DNA of 64,000 nt from Kineococcus aurantiacus (GCF_013409345.1 NZ_JACCBB010000001.1:1116001-1180000); one strand, 5' to 3'. Positions 33,081-42,106 are shown, counted from the first letter of the stretch. Notes: generated by a model not told the origin, from the sequence alone. Translations and numbers: made by a program.

Positions 33081-34246
33081 GCCCCGCCCTGGACGGACGC
33101 ACCGCCGGAGGTCCCCGCCGCGCCCACCGCGCCGCGGGGACCTTCGTGCGCTCGCTGCTGCGCGGCGCGCCCGCGCCCGCCCGCGGGGTGACGCCCGAGG
33201 CCCTGGGCCGCGTCGTGCACCTGCACCGCGTCGGCCCCACCGTCGACCACCTGCTGCGCACCGCCCCCGACGCCGCCGCCCTCGCCCCGCTGCGGGCCGG
33301 CACCCGCCCGGCCCTCGTGGCGCAGACCGCCCGGCAGCTGCCGGTCCAGCTGGACCTGCGCACCGTCGAGAGCGCCCTGCGCGGCCTGGCGTGGGCGGTC
33401 GTGAAGGGCCCGGCCGTCGCCCGCACCCTGTACGCGGGGACCCCCCGCGAGTTCCACGACCTCGACGTCGTCGTGTCCCCGGCCTCCTTCGGCGAGGCCC
33501 TGCGCCGCCTCGAAGCCGCCGGCGCCCGCGCCATGGACCCCGACTGGGCCGGCATCCGCGCCGCCCGCGCCGGCGAGATCGCCGTGGCCCTGCCCCACGG
33601 CACCTTCCTGGACCTGCACTGGCACCTGGTCAACCGGCCCCACCGGCGCGCCCGCTTCGCCGTCGACGTCGACGCCATGCTCGACCGCGTCCGCCACGAC
33701 GTCCTGCTCGGCACCCGCGTGCCCGTCTTCGACGCCACCGACCAGCTGCACCACCTCGCCCTGCACGCCTGCCTGTCCGGCGCCTGGCGGCTGCTGTGGT
33801 CGCACGACCTGCGCCTGGCCGCCGCCGCCACGGACGACTGGGACGAGCTCGTCGCGCGCGCCCGCGCCGCCGGCACCGGGCTCCCCGTCGCCCTGGCCCT
33901 GGCCCGCGCGCGGCAGGTCCTCGACGCCCCCGTGCCCGGGCGCGTGCTGCGGGCCCTGGGCGACCCGGCGTGGCTGGCGCTGCAGTCGGCGACGACCCTC
34001 GCGCGGCCCCCGCACGCCCTGACCGCCCCGCGGCGGCACGGGGCGATCCTCTTCACCAGCGCTTCCAGCAGCGGGCCGGCCAGCGCCGCCGCGCTGGTCC
34101 GCGCCGTGCGCGAACGCCGCACCGACGCCCCGGGCCCCGTGGACCCCGGACCGGCGGACACGGCGCGGGAGGCGTACCTGGTCGACGTGTCCCGGGAGTC
34201 AGGCAGCGCCCTGGCAGCCCCGGAGCCTCAGCCCGCGCTGGAGTAG
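33059..34246 (+). CDS. Nucleotidyltransferase family protein of RiPP cluster
   Basis: A protein of 395 residues if the GTG at 33059 is used (overlapping precursor 2 by 22 bases), or 366 residues from the GTG at 33146, which has GGGGA upstream; the choice is open. WAVVKGPAVARTLYAGTPREFHDLDVVVS holds the K-G pair and the D-x-D metal site of the uncharacterised nucleotidyltransferase family (PF14907 type). ALPHGTFLDLHWHLVN and LHHLALHACLSGAWRLLWSHDLRLAA are further family blocks. Such proteins occur beside HPrK-like kinases in lasso clusters; in the pseudomycoidin cluster one modifies the phosphorylated C terminus. It overlaps the convergent GT2 by 19 bases. Confidence 0.78.
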   Translation: MHDRHQLSPALDGRTAGGPRRAHRAAGTFVRSLLRGAPAPARGVTPEALGRVVHLHRVGPTVDHLLRTAPDAAALAPLRAGTRPALVAQTARQLPVQLDLRTVESALRGLAWAVVKGPAVARTLYAGTPREFHDLDVVVSPASFGEALRRLEAAGARAMDPDWAGIRAARAGEIAVALPHGTFLDLHWHLVNRPHRRARFAVDVDAMLDRVRHDVLLGTRVPVFDATDQLHHLALHACLSGAWRLLWSHDLRLAAAATDDWDELVARARAAGTGLPVALALARARQVLDAPVPGRVLRALGDPAWLALQSATTLARPPHALTAPRRHGAILFTSASSSGPASAAALVRAVRERRTDAPGPVDPGPADTAREAYLVDVSRESGSALAAPEPQPALE

Positions 34247-35124
34247 GTCCGGCGCCCCTGCTCCCGCCCGATGAGGCGGGCGGCCCGGCAGACCCACCGG
34301 CCGCGCCGGCCGGGCCCCTGCACGAGGTGGTACCCGTGCCGCAGCAGCCAGCGGGCGTCCGCGCGGGACACGCCCTCGGGAGCCCGTGCCCCGTGGGGGC
34401 GGTACTGGGCCAGCAGCCTCGCCTCGTTGCGCGCGTAGTCGCGGAACTGGCGCGCCGTGCCCCGCAGGTCCGAGCGGTAGCGGTACTGCACGACGGCGCC
34501 CTCGGCCAGCCCGATGCGGTGGCCGGCCAGCTGGACCCGCCAGCTGAAGTCGACGTCGTCACCGCCGGCCACGTAGGACTCGTCCCAGCCGCCGACGGCG
34601 AGGGCCACGTCCCGCCGCACCGCGAGGTTGCACCCCATCGCGAACGGCAGGAAGCCGAAGCGCGTCTGCAGCGCACCGGGGGTGGGCCCCGGCCGCCACG
34701 CACGCCGGACGGCGTCGTTGGGCGTGACCACGTCCATGGTCCCGCCGACGAGGTCGGCCCCCTCCATCGCCCGCACCAGGCTGCTCAGCCACCCGGGCAC
34801 GACGACGTCGTCGGCGTCGCACACGGCGACGACGTCCGCGCGCGCGGCCCGCAGCCCGACGTTGCGCGCCCGGCTGACGCCCTGGACCCCGCTGGAGTCC
34901 ACGCACCGCAGGTCCAGGCCGTACCGCGCGGCCCACCCGGGCACGTGCCCGGGCAGGCCGTCGGTGCTGCCGTTGTCCGACAGCACGACCTCGAAGGTCC
35001 CCTCGAAGTCCTGCGCGGCGAGCGCGGCGAGCTGGTTCTCGACGACGCCGACCACGTTCCAGCAGGGGACGACCACCGTGACGTCCGGGACGTCCGGCAC
35101 GTCGGACCTCGTCGGCTGGCTCAT
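34228..35124 (-). CDS. Glycosyltransferase family 2
   Basis: A 298-residue GT-A enzyme; the ATG at 35124 overlaps the flippase stop. VTVVVPCWNVVGVVENQLAALAAQDFEGTFEVVLSDNGSTDG, SRARNVGLRAARADVVAVCDADDVVVPGWLSSLV (DADD metal site) and VAGGDDVDFSWRVQLAGHRIG are the family motifs. Several repeats of DVPDVPDVTV near the start look like slippage. Final gene of the EPS operon 39998-34228; probably adds a side sugar. Confidence 0.87.
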   Translation of the reverse strand: MSQPTRSDVPDVPDVTVVVPCWNVVGVVENQLAALAAQDFEGTFEVVLSDNGSTDGLPGHVPGWAARYGLDLRCVDSSGVQGVSRARNVGLRAARADVVAVCDADDVVVPGWLSSLVRAMEGADLVGGTMDVVTPNDAVRRAWRPGPTPGALQTRFGFLPFAMGCNLAVRRDVALAVGGWDESYVAGGDDVDFSWRVQLAGHRIGLAEGAVVQYRYRSDLRGTARQFRDYARNEARLLAQYRPHGARAPEGVSRADARWLLRHGYHLVQGPGRRGRWVCRAARLIGREQGRRTYSSAG

Positions 35125-36686
35125 CGGCGTCCTTCCGGTGCGGCTTCGATCGACGGGTCCCCGCCGGCGCCGACCGTCACGACGTCGTCGGGCGTGGTGG
35201 CGCCGGGCGCGGCGGGTCCGGTGACGTCGGCCGCGCGGCGGCCGCCGCGCAGCGCGCGGACGTCGACCAGCGCCCGGCGGAAGACGGGACGGGCCACCAG
35301 CCACAGGGCGGGCGGGTAGACGAGGGCGGCCACGAGGACCTGCACGACGACGCGCACCCAGGTGTCGACCCCGTGGGCGAGGGCGCCGGCGCCGACCAGC
35401 GCGCCCGCCATGACGAGCGAGGCGAGCAGGACGCGCAGCGCCGGGACCGTGCTGCGCAGCGGGATCCCGGCTTCGCGGCGGATGACCAGCTGCCGCACGG
35501 GCAGCGACAGCACCTGCCGCGCGAGCAACCCGAGGGCGACCCAGGTCAGCCCGTGCGGGACGAGGAGGACCACGATGACGACGTGGGACACCACGATGCC
35601 CGCCACCATGACCATCTCCGGCCGCAGGCGGTCGACGGCGATGAAGATCGAGCGGTCGAACTGGCTGAAGACCGCCAGGGCGGCGGTCGCGGCGACGATC
35701 TGGGCGACCTGCGCCGCGTCCGCCCACTGCTGCCCGAGCAGCAGCGGCACCAGGTCCGGGCTGGTGACAGTGAGGAAGAGGGTGGCCGGGAACATCACCA
35801 GCCCCGCGGAGTACATGGCCGTCGAGTAGGCCCGCGCCAGCCGCTCCCGGTCCCCCTGGAGCTTGGCGAACGCCGGGGTGGCCACCGTGCTCACGACCGA
35901 GCTGCCCGTGTCCTGGATGATCTTGACGAGCCGGTTGGCGATCGACCAGTACCCCAGCAGCACCGAGGACCCCATCCCCGCGAGGACGAAGTCCGTGCCC
36001 CGCGAGCGGGCGTTGAGCAGCAGGTCCATCCCCATGAGCTTGGTCCCGAAGGAGAGCATGCTGCGCGCCTCGGAACGGTCGAGCACGAAGTGCGGCCGCC
36101 AGCGCACGACGGTCCAGGTGATGACGACCGTGACCGCGCCCCGCACCAGGTTCTGCGCCACCAGGGCCCAGACCCCGGCTCCAGCCAGGGCCAGGACGAT
36201 CGCCACGACCGACCCGACGACCGTGGCGACGGCTCCGCGCACGGCCAGGGACTTGAACTGCATGTCCCGGCGCAGCAAGGCGTTCGGCACGCTGCCCAGA
36301 CCGGTCAGCACCATCGTCAGGGCCAGCCAGCGCAGGACGGGGGCGAGGTCGTCCTCGTGGAACAGGTGGGCCAGGGCACCGGCCAGGAGCGCGAGCAGAC
36401 CGGCGAGCGCACCGGCCAGGACGAGGCTGGTCCAGAACGCCGTGCTGCGGTGGCGCTCGTCGACGTGCTGCGAACGGACGAGGTAGTTCGCCATGCCCGT
36501 GTCGCTCAGGAGCTGCAGGACGGCGATGACGGACATCGCCAGGGCGACCAGCCCGAACTCCGACGGCTGCAGCTGCCGGCCGATGACGATGAAGGCGGCG
36601 GCCGTCGTCGCCCGCACGAACCACATCTGCGCCGCCGTCCACAGGACGCCGGAGGTGGCCCGGCGCCGCAGCGAGCTCCCGCTCAC
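35121..36686 (-). CDS. Polysaccharide flippase (Wzx/MATE-like)
   Basis: A 521-residue membrane protein with about 12-14 helices. ATSGVLWTAAQMWFVRATTAAAFIVIGRQLQPSEFGLVALAMSVIAVLQLLSDTGM is the N-terminal signature of the polysaccharide transporter family, and SFGTKLMGMDLLLNARSRGTDFVLAGMGSSVLLGYWSIANRLVKI matches the second half. It should flip the undecaprenyl-linked repeat unit across the membrane. The C-terminal tail (about 45 residues) is Pro/Gly/Ala-rich and charged. It follows the pyruvyltransferase stop by 33 bases. Confidence 0.89.
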   Translation of the reverse strand: MSGSSLRRRATSGVLWTAAQMWFVRATTAAAFIVIGRQLQPSEFGLVALAMSVIAVLQLLSDTGMANYLVRSQHVDERHRSTAFWTSLVLAGALAGLLALLAGALAHLFHEDDLAPVLRWLALTMVLTGLGSVPNALLRRDMQFKSLAVRGAVATVVGSVVAIVLALAGAGVWALVAQNLVRGAVTVVITWTVVRWRPHFVLDRSEARSMLSFGTKLMGMDLLLNARSRGTDFVLAGMGSSVLLGYWSIANRLVKIIQDTGSSVVSTVATPAFAKLQGDRERLARAYSTAMYSAGLVMFPATLFLTVTSPDLVPLLLGQQWADAAQVAQIVAATAALAVFSQFDRSIFIAVDRLRPEMVMVAGIVVSHVVIVVLLVPHGLTWVALGLLARQVLSLPVRQLVIRREAGIPLRSTVPALRVLLASLVMAGALVGAGALAHGVDTWVRVVVQVLVAALVYPPALWLVARPVFRRALVDVRALRGGRRAADVTGPAAPGATTPDDVVTVGAGGDPSIEAAPEGRR

Positions 36687-36719
36687 GGGACCGGCCTCCC
36701 CCCGCGGGCGGCGGTCTCG

Positions 36720-37727
36720 TCAGTTCCGCGCGTCGAGTGCGTCCAGAGCACGCGGGACCTCCTTCCACGAGGCGGCGAAGACGCTGTGCGGGTCCTCGCC
36801 CAGCCAGGTCTCGTGCAGGGCCCGCACCTTGCCGAAGCGGTCGTTCACCACGACGTGCGGGATGCCCAGGAGGGTGGAGATCACGTGGCCGTGCAACCGG
36901 TCGGTCACCACGCGCTCGCCGCGGGACAGCAGTGCCGTCGCCCGCTGGAGGTTGGCCCGGGCGAGCACCCGCAACGCCGTGCGCGCGGTGACCGCGCTCG
37001 CCCGCGAGGGGTGGCGGCGCTGGAGGGAGTTGAGCTTGCGGGCCACCCGCAGGGCCGTCGCCGAACGGGAGCGGGGCGGTGCCTGCACCCAGTCGAACGT
37101 CTCCCCGAACCCCTCGACGCCGCCGGCTTCCCGGTCGGTCCGCGCCTGCACGACGAGGGGCTCGACGGCCCGCGCGCGCGGCAGCGGCCCGAGGGCGAAC
37201 GCCAGGTCCGGCACCAGGTGCACCTCGCAGTCGTAGTCGCGCTGGGCGATCTCGAAGCTGCGCGCGTCCCGCACGAGGAGGACGAAAGCCCCGTGCTCAC
37301 CGACGGCGCGCCGCAGTTCCTCGCGGTGCTGCTCGTCGACGTGCTCGATGGACTGCGGCAGCTGCACGGCCGGGCGTCCCTTGGTGTCCTGCAGGAACCG
37401 CAGCCGGTGCTCGTGGTGCGTCGGGTAGAGCCCACCCCACGTGCCCCCGGCCATCGACACCGGCAGGGAGTCCGGGGACAGGAGGCGGGGGTCGTAGGAA
37501 CGCCGGTCCAGGATGCGGTCGACGCGAACCCCGGCCGAGCGCGCCGCGGCCTCCAGCCCGAGGTGCAGCGCCGAGTCGCCGCAGTTGAAGTGCAGGGGGA
37601 AGTCCAGCGCCGTCCAGCTGCCGTACCCCTGGGGCAGGGTGCGGGCCAGGTCGGCGAGCAACCGGTCCCGCAGGGCGGGGACCACGGAGGCGTGCGAACG
37701 CGCCGAGTCGGGGACTGCTTCGGTCAC
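36720..37727 (-). CDS. Polysaccharide pyruvyl transferase (2)
   Basis: A 335-residue enzyme of the same family as 23079-24131. WTALDFPLHFNCGDSALHLGLEAA (with CGDS instead of VGDS), MAGGTWGGLYPTHHEHRLRFLQDT, VQLPQSIEHVDEQ and RVVTDRLHGHVISTLLGIPHVVVNDRFGKV are the motifs. The usual HGGGNFGD is MAGGTWGG here, so this is a diverged member and might use a different acceptor. The GTG at 37727 overlaps the polymerase stop (GTGA). Confidence 0.85.
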   Translation of the reverse strand: MTEAVPDSARSHASVVPALRDRLLADLARTLPQGYGSWTALDFPLHFNCGDSALHLGLEAAARSAGVRVDRILDRRSYDPRLLSPDSLPVSMAGGTWGGLYPTHHEHRLRFLQDTKGRPAVQLPQSIEHVDEQHREELRRAVGEHGAFVLLVRDARSFEIAQRDYDCEVHLVPDLAFALGPLPRARAVEPLVVQARTDREAGGVEGFGETFDWVQAPPRSRSATALRVARKLNSLQRRHPSRASAVTARTALRVLARANLQRATALLSRGERVVTDRLHGHVISTLLGIPHVVVNDRFGKVRALHETWLGEDPHSVFAASWKEVPRALDALDARN

Positions 37728-39121
37728 GGGTGGCTCCCAGGTGCAGGGCGGACGTGCGGTCGAGCGGTGGCCTCGAGGGTGGACGGTCGCGTGCGCGCGC
37801 CGGCCCGCGAGGCGAGCAGGCCCAGGACGATCGTGAACACGAGCGTCGGCTGCGGGAAGGAGGTGAGGTCGCTGGTGAAGGCGCCCATGAGCACGACGGC
37901 CAGGACGGCCAGCAGGGCGCGGTTGAGGCTGCGGTCGGCCGCGTCGGCGGCCAGGACGCTGCGGTCCCAGGCGACGCCGCCGGCGACGAGGAAGAGCAGG
38001 GCCAGGAGGGCGACGCCCACGGCGCCGCCGCCGATGAGGGTCCCCAGCCACGTGTTGTCCAGGTACACCCCGCCGGTCTCGGGGCGGTAGACCCCCGAGC
38101 CCAGGCCCAGGACGGGGTTCTCCCGGAACAGCTGCTCCACGAGGGCGTAGTCGGACAGCCGCCCGGTGACGCTGTTGTCCTGCTCCGCGTCGCTGAAGAT
38201 CAGGGCCAGCGAGCTGGTGAGGGTGGGCACGAGGACGAACATCAGCAGCACGCCGAGCCCGGCCACCGCGACGGCGGCGGCCTTCTGCGCCAGCGGCCAG
38301 ATGGAAACCGCGATGACGCCGCCGACGGCCAGCCCGAGGACCGCGGTGCGGGAGACCGCCAGCGGGACCCCCACCACCAGCACGAGGCTGGCGAACCCGG
38401 CGGCCCACCGGCGGCCGGCGGTCGCGGCGTGGCGGGCCAGGTGCACGGCCAGCGGCAGGGCGGCCGTCGTGGCGAGGGAGAACTCCAGGGGGTGCTCACC
38501 GGTGCCGCGGGCGCGCAGGAAGTCCAGCCGGCTCACGGTCCCCAGGGTGGGGGTGTTCTCGACCAGCGGGGTGGCGCGGACCAGGGAGGCCCAGTTCACG
38601 ACGCCCAGCCAGGAGGCGGCCGCGACGAGGACGGAGAAGGTGGCGCACGCGACGATCCAGCCGACGACGCGGTCGACGTCGCGCCGCTGCGTGACGACGA
38701 ACCACGTGTAGAGGGCGACGCCGGTGATGCCCAGCGCCCCCACGAGGGAACGCAGCGCACCGGCGCTCTGCGCGGCGTCGAGGGGGCGGGAGACGGCGAC
38801 GCCGTAGCTCCAGGTGGCGCCGGCCAGGTACAGGACGAGGGCGCCGCCCACGAGCGACCACCGGGGTTCGTCCTCGTCGCTGCGCCGCCGCCGGGAGGTG
38901 ACCAGGGTCAGGACGGCCAGGCCGAGGCACAGGAGGGAGAACAGGCGGGCGGGGCTGCCGTTGGAGTTCAGCGGGCCGGGGAGGACGAAGTTGCCGGGGA
39001 AGAGGAACGCGCAGACGACCACGGCGATCGGCAGCCAGGACACGGGCAGCGGCCGGGCGCGGTGCGGGGTGTGCCGGGTGGGGTCCGCGACGGTCCGGGC
39101 GACCGCGGGCAGCAGGCTCAC
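37724..39121 (-). CDS. O-antigen polymerase/ligase-like membrane protein (Wzy type)
   Basis: A 465-residue protein with about 11-12 membrane helices, beginning LPVSWLPIAVVVCAFLFPGNFVLPGP. The long extracytoplasmic loop RENPVLGLGSGVYRPETGGVYLDNTWLGTLIGGGAVGV contains the conserved NPxxGxGxG pattern of the Wzy/WaaL family. It should join exported repeat units into polymer. The GTG at 39121 lies 7 bases after the chain-length gene stop and has GAGGAC upstream; the longer frame is rejected since it overlaps that gene. Confidence 0.86.
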   Translation of the reverse strand: MSLLPAVARTVADPTRHTPHRARPLPVSWLPIAVVVCAFLFPGNFVLPGPLNSNGSPARLFSLLCLGLAVLTLVTSRRRRSDEDEPRWSLVGGALVLYLAGATWSYGVAVSRPLDAAQSAGALRSLVGALGITGVALYTWFVVTQRRDVDRVVGWIVACATFSVLVAAASWLGVVNWASLVRATPLVENTPTLGTVSRLDFLRARGTGEHPLEFSLATTAALPLAVHLARHAATAGRRWAAGFASLVLVVGVPLAVSRTAVLGLAVGGVIAVSIWPLAQKAAAVAVAGLGVLLMFVLVPTLTSSLALIFSDAEQDNSVTGRLSDYALVEQLFRENPVLGLGSGVYRPETGGVYLDNTWLGTLIGGGAVGVALLALLFLVAGGVAWDRSVLAADAADRSLNRALLAVLAVVLMGAFTSDLTSFPQPTLVFTIVLGLLASRAGARTRPSTLEATARPHVRPAPGSHP

Positions 39122-39128
39122 GGTGTCC

Positions 39129-39998
39129 TCACGGCTGCCGCGAGCGGCTGCTGCCGGCGTGCTGGTGGTGTCGCTCGGCGGAGGTGCCCCGCACGTCCAG
39201 GTCCCCCGCCCGGGTCGCCGACGGCAACGCGTCGGTCCCGGCGCCGGTGCCGGTGGTCCCGGTGGTGGTCCCGGTGGTGGTTCCCGCGCCGGTGGTGGTC
39301 GCGGCACCGGCCGGGGTGCCCGTCGCGCCCCGGCGCCGGGTGCGGCGCGCGGACAGGCCGCGGCCCAGGGCGCTCAGCAGCGCGTCGAGCGCGACGATGA
39401 GCACGACGCCGGCGGCGAGGCCGCCGAGCCCGATGGTGCCCACGGCGCGGGCCCGGTCGGGGTAGGACTCCACGGGGCCGTCGGTGGGCGTGGACTGGAT
39501 CACGACGAACAGCCCGTTGTCGGGGGCCTGCACGGCGCGCTGGACGTCCAGCAGCTGCTGCGCGGCGGCCCGGAGGGCGGCGTCGATGACGGCGGCCCCC
39601 TCCTCGGGCGTGTCGGTCGCGGCGGTGACCGTGAAGTAGGTGCGGTTGCCGGTGGTGCCGGAGGCCTCGGCGGCGGCGAACTGCGCTCCGGGGAAGGGCG
39701 CCATGAACCCGGCCTGCACGGTGCCGGTGTTCAGCGCCGTGGAGACGGTGGCGGCCAGCGTGCTGGCGCCGCCGGAGAGGGAGAAGGGGTTGCGGCTGCC
39801 GGGCTGGGTGCCGGGCACGGCCTCCGGCAGCGGGGTCGACAGCGCCACGCTGGGGGTCACGAGGAAGGTGGCGGAGGTCTGGTACTCGGGCTCGGCCCGG
39901 TCCCAGGCGCCGCGGGCGAGGTACGCGACCAGGGCCAGCACCACCACGGTCAGGTACCAGCGGTGCAGCAGCGTCCTGGTCAGCGATCCGATCGTCAC
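39129..39998 (-). CDS. Wzz/YveK-like chain-length protein
   Basis: A 289-residue protein. The GTG at 39998 follows GAGGAG by 6 bases. One helix at about residues 13-30 (WYLTVVVLALVAYLA) and one near 200-220 (VGTIGLGGLAAGVVLIVALDALLSAL) enclose an outside domain (YQTSATFLVTPSVAL to VVIQSTPTDGPVESYP), the arrangement of polysaccharide co-polymerases. The C-terminal tail is a low-complexity run of Thr/Gly (GTTTGTTTGTTGTG). No tyrosine kinase domain is fused to it or encoded nearby. First gene of the operon 39998-34228. Confidence 0.8.
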   Translation of the reverse strand: MTIGSLTRTLLHRWYLTVVVLALVAYLARGAWDRAEPEYQTSATFLVTPSVALSTPLPEAVPGTQPGSRNPFSLSGGASTLAATVSTALNTGTVQAGFMAPFPGAQFAAAEASGTTGNRTYFTVTAATDTPEEGAAVIDAALRAAAQQLLDVQRAVQAPDNGLFVVIQSTPTDGPVESYPDRARAVGTIGLGGLAAGVVLIVALDALLSALGRGLSARRTRRRGATGTPAGAATTTGAGTTTGTTTGTTGTGAGTDALPSATRAGDLDVRGTSAERHHQHAGSSRSRQP

Positions 39999-40244
39999 GG
40001 CAGTCTCCTCGTCCCGGGAAAGAGCGGACCGGCCGCAGGTGACCCGTGCGGGCACCACCCGTCGACCCCCCGCTGGACGCGGAGAGCATTGCACAATCAC
40101 CTTTCCGTAGCGAATACGTGCGCTGTCGAGCCGTTCGGGGGACGCCTACGATGGCGGCGAGCCAGCCGCGGGCTGGCCTCCCGACCGCCCGGCCCGCGGT
40201 GTCCTCGACGACGAGCACGCCGGACGCACATCGAGAGGTGACCC
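39999..40244. promoter_or_regulatory. Divergent regulatory region of the EPS operon and beta-helix lipoprotein
   Basis: 246 bases with an unusual AT-richer pocket at about 40086-40125, holding ATTG-CA-CAAT (40088-40097) and CTTTCCGTAGCGAATACG. GAGCCGTTCGGGGGA (40128-40142) resembles GAGCCGTTTCGGTGA upstream of the first EPS gene (12996-13010). Most of the window is over 70% GC, so this pocket likely carries promoters for both sides, but no clean -10/-35 pair could be assigned. Confidence 0.45.
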
Positions 40245-41168
40245 GTGCCCGCCGCCCGCCCGTCCCGCCCGTCCCGGCTGCCGGTCCCGGCCCTGCCCAC
40301 CGCGCTGGTCACCGCGCTGGCCCTGCTGGCCGGGTGCTCGGGCGGCGCGCAGGAGCCGGAGGACCCGCACGCCGACCAGCGGGCCCGGCTCACCCAGCAG
40401 GCGCGGGCCCTGGGCATCCCCGCCGGCTACCCCGGCCCGGACACCACCGGCGTCCCGCTGGGCACGGCGCTGCGGGAGTCGGGGTCGCTGTCGGTGACGA
40501 AGAAGGGGCAGGTCGTGGAGAACCTCGACATCGACGGCTGCCTGTCCATCAAGGCCGACGACGTCGTGGTGCGCAACGTGCGCATCACGTGCCCGCACCA
40601 GCAGCGCGCCATCACGATCGAGGGGTCGCGCACGGGCATCGTCGTGGAGGACTCCGAGATCGACGGGGCCGGTTCCACCCAGGTCGCGATCGGGTGGGGC
40701 GGGTACACGCTGCGCCGGGTGGACGTGCACGGCGTCCTCGACGGCCCGCGGCTGGGCAGCGGGACGACGGTGGAGGACAGCTGGGTCCACGACATGGTCC
40801 GCGAGGACGGCTTCCACTCCGACGCCCTGCAGTCCAACGGCGGCAAGGGCATCGTCGTGCGCCACAACACCCTCATGCCGAAGGACACGTCCACGGGCGA
40901 CGTGCTGAACTCGGCGATCCAGCTCGGCGCGGAGAACGACAGCGGCACGCTGTCGGACGTGACGATCGAGGACAACTACCTCGACGACGGCAACTACAGC
41001 GTCAACGTGCGCGACGACGACGGCATCTCCGGCGTCGTGCTGCGCGGCAACGTCTTCGGCACCTCGTCCCGGTACGGCCCGGTCATCGCCCCCGAGGGCA
41101 AGGTCACCGTGGAGGACTCCAACACCACCCGGGGCGCGACGACGAAGGTCGAGACCGTCGAACCCTGA
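40245..41168 (+). CDS. Right-handed beta-helix lipoprotein (paralogue 2)
   Basis: A 307-residue protein. Residues 1-30 are a lipoprotein signal with lipobox LLAGC, so it should be acylated on Cys29 or so and stay on the membrane. After a short linker it shares with paralogues 1 and 3 the segments IPAGYPGPDTTGVPLGT, GWGGYTLRRVDVHGVLDGPRLG, VEDSWVHDMVREDGFHSDALQS, VRHNTL and SVNVRDDD. It lacks the N-terminal NNAR domain of the other two. Pectate-lyase-like fold; ligand or substrate probably a polysaccharide. Divergent from the EPS operon. Confidence 0.8.
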   Translation: MPAARPSRPSRLPVPALPTALVTALALLAGCSGGAQEPEDPHADQRARLTQQARALGIPAGYPGPDTTGVPLGTALRESGSLSVTKKGQVVENLDIDGCLSIKADDVVVRNVRITCPHQQRAITIEGSRTGIVVEDSEIDGAGSTQVAIGWGGYTLRRVDVHGVLDGPRLGSGTTVEDSWVHDMVREDGFHSDALQSNGGKGIVVRHNTLMPKDTSTGDVLNSAIQLGAENDSGTLSDVTIEDNYLDDGNYSVNVRDDDGISGVVLRGNVFGTSSRYGPVIAPEGKVTVEDSNTTRGATTKVETVEP

Positions 41169-41200
41169 CGCGGTCCTACCTACGCTCGGTAGCCGGCTGC

Positions 41201-41206
41201 TACGGT
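41201..41206 (+). promoter_or_regulatory. -10 box (TACGGT) for leaderless glycosyltransferase gene
   Basis: TACGGT lies exactly six bases before the GTG at 41213. A small hairpin CTACC-N7-GGTAG just upstream may end the previous transcript. Confidence 0.5.
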
Positions 41207-41212
41207 GCGCGC

Positions 41213-42067
41213 GTGCACCGCGCCGAGCCCTCCCCGGTCGCCGGCAGCGTCGTCATCCCCGCCCACGACGAGGGCCCGGTGATCGACCGCTGCCTGGCCG
41301 CCCTCGACCTCGACCGCGGCGACCTGGAGGTCGTCGTGGTGGCCAACGCGTGCCGCGACGACACCGCCGCCCGCGCCCGGGCCCACGGGGTCCACGTCGT
41401 GGAGACGTCCGTGCCGGGCAAGGCCCACGCCCTGGACCTGGGCGACCAGCACGCCACGGCCTTCCCCCGCGCCTACCTCGACGCCGACGTCACCGTCGGC
41501 GGGGAGGACCTGCGCCGGGTGCTGGAGGTGCTGCGCACGGGCCCGGCCCAGGCCGCCGCCCCCGCCCTGCACGTGGACACCTCGCGCTCCTCCTGGCCCG
41601 TGCGCGCCTACTACCGGGTGTGGACCGCCCTGCCCTACGTGACCGACGACCTCGTCGGGTCCGGGCTGTACGTCCTGTCCCGGCGGGGCCGGGACCGCTT
41701 CGGCACCTTCCCCGCCGCGACCGGCGACGACACGTTCGTGCGGTCCCTGTTCCGCCCCGGCGAGCGCGTCAGCGTCCCCGGGACCCGCTTCACCGTCCAC
41801 CCGCCCCGCACGCTCGGGGCGCTGCTGGCCATCAAGACCCGGGCCCGCTTCAGCGTCGCCGAGCACGCCGCCACCACCGGGCAGGCCTCGGCGGCACCCG
41901 CCTCGGCGGGCCGGCGGCTGCTGAGCCGCCCCGACCTGTGGCCGGCGCTGCCCGTCTACGCCGCCGTCGGGCTGCTGACGCGCGTGCGCGCCCGCCGCCG
42001 GCTGGCCGCGGGCGCCGACGTGGCCTGGGACCGCGACACGACCTCCCGCGTCGCCGTCGACGACTGA
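41213..42067 (+). CDS. Glycosyltransferase family 2
   Basis: A 284-residue GT-A enzyme. SVVIPAHDEGPVIDRCLAALD, LEVVVVANACRDDTAARARAHGVHVVE, GKAHALDLGDQHA and RAYLDADVTVGGEDLRRVLEVL (DAD metal site) are clear. ALPYVTDDLVGSGLYVLSRRGRDRFGTFP and PAATGDDTFVRSLF carry the acceptor motif. Weak hydrophobic segment near 250 but not a full membrane helix. Followed 39 bases later by an acyltransferase gene. Likely an EPS side-chain transferase. Confidence 0.84.
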   Translation: MHRAEPSPVAGSVVIPAHDEGPVIDRCLAALDLDRGDLEVVVVANACRDDTAARARAHGVHVVETSVPGKAHALDLGDQHATAFPRAYLDADVTVGGEDLRRVLEVLRTGPAQAAAPALHVDTSRSSWPVRAYYRVWTALPYVTDDLVGSGLYVLSRRGRDRFGTFPAATGDDTFVRSLFRPGERVSVPGTRFTVHPPRTLGALLAIKTRARFSVAEHAATTGQASAAPASAGRRLLSRPDLWPALPVYAAVGLLTRVRARRRLAAGADVAWDRDTTSRVAVDD

Positions 42068-42106
42068 ACCGAGACGACTGAACCGACCCGGACCCCAGGA
42101 GACACC

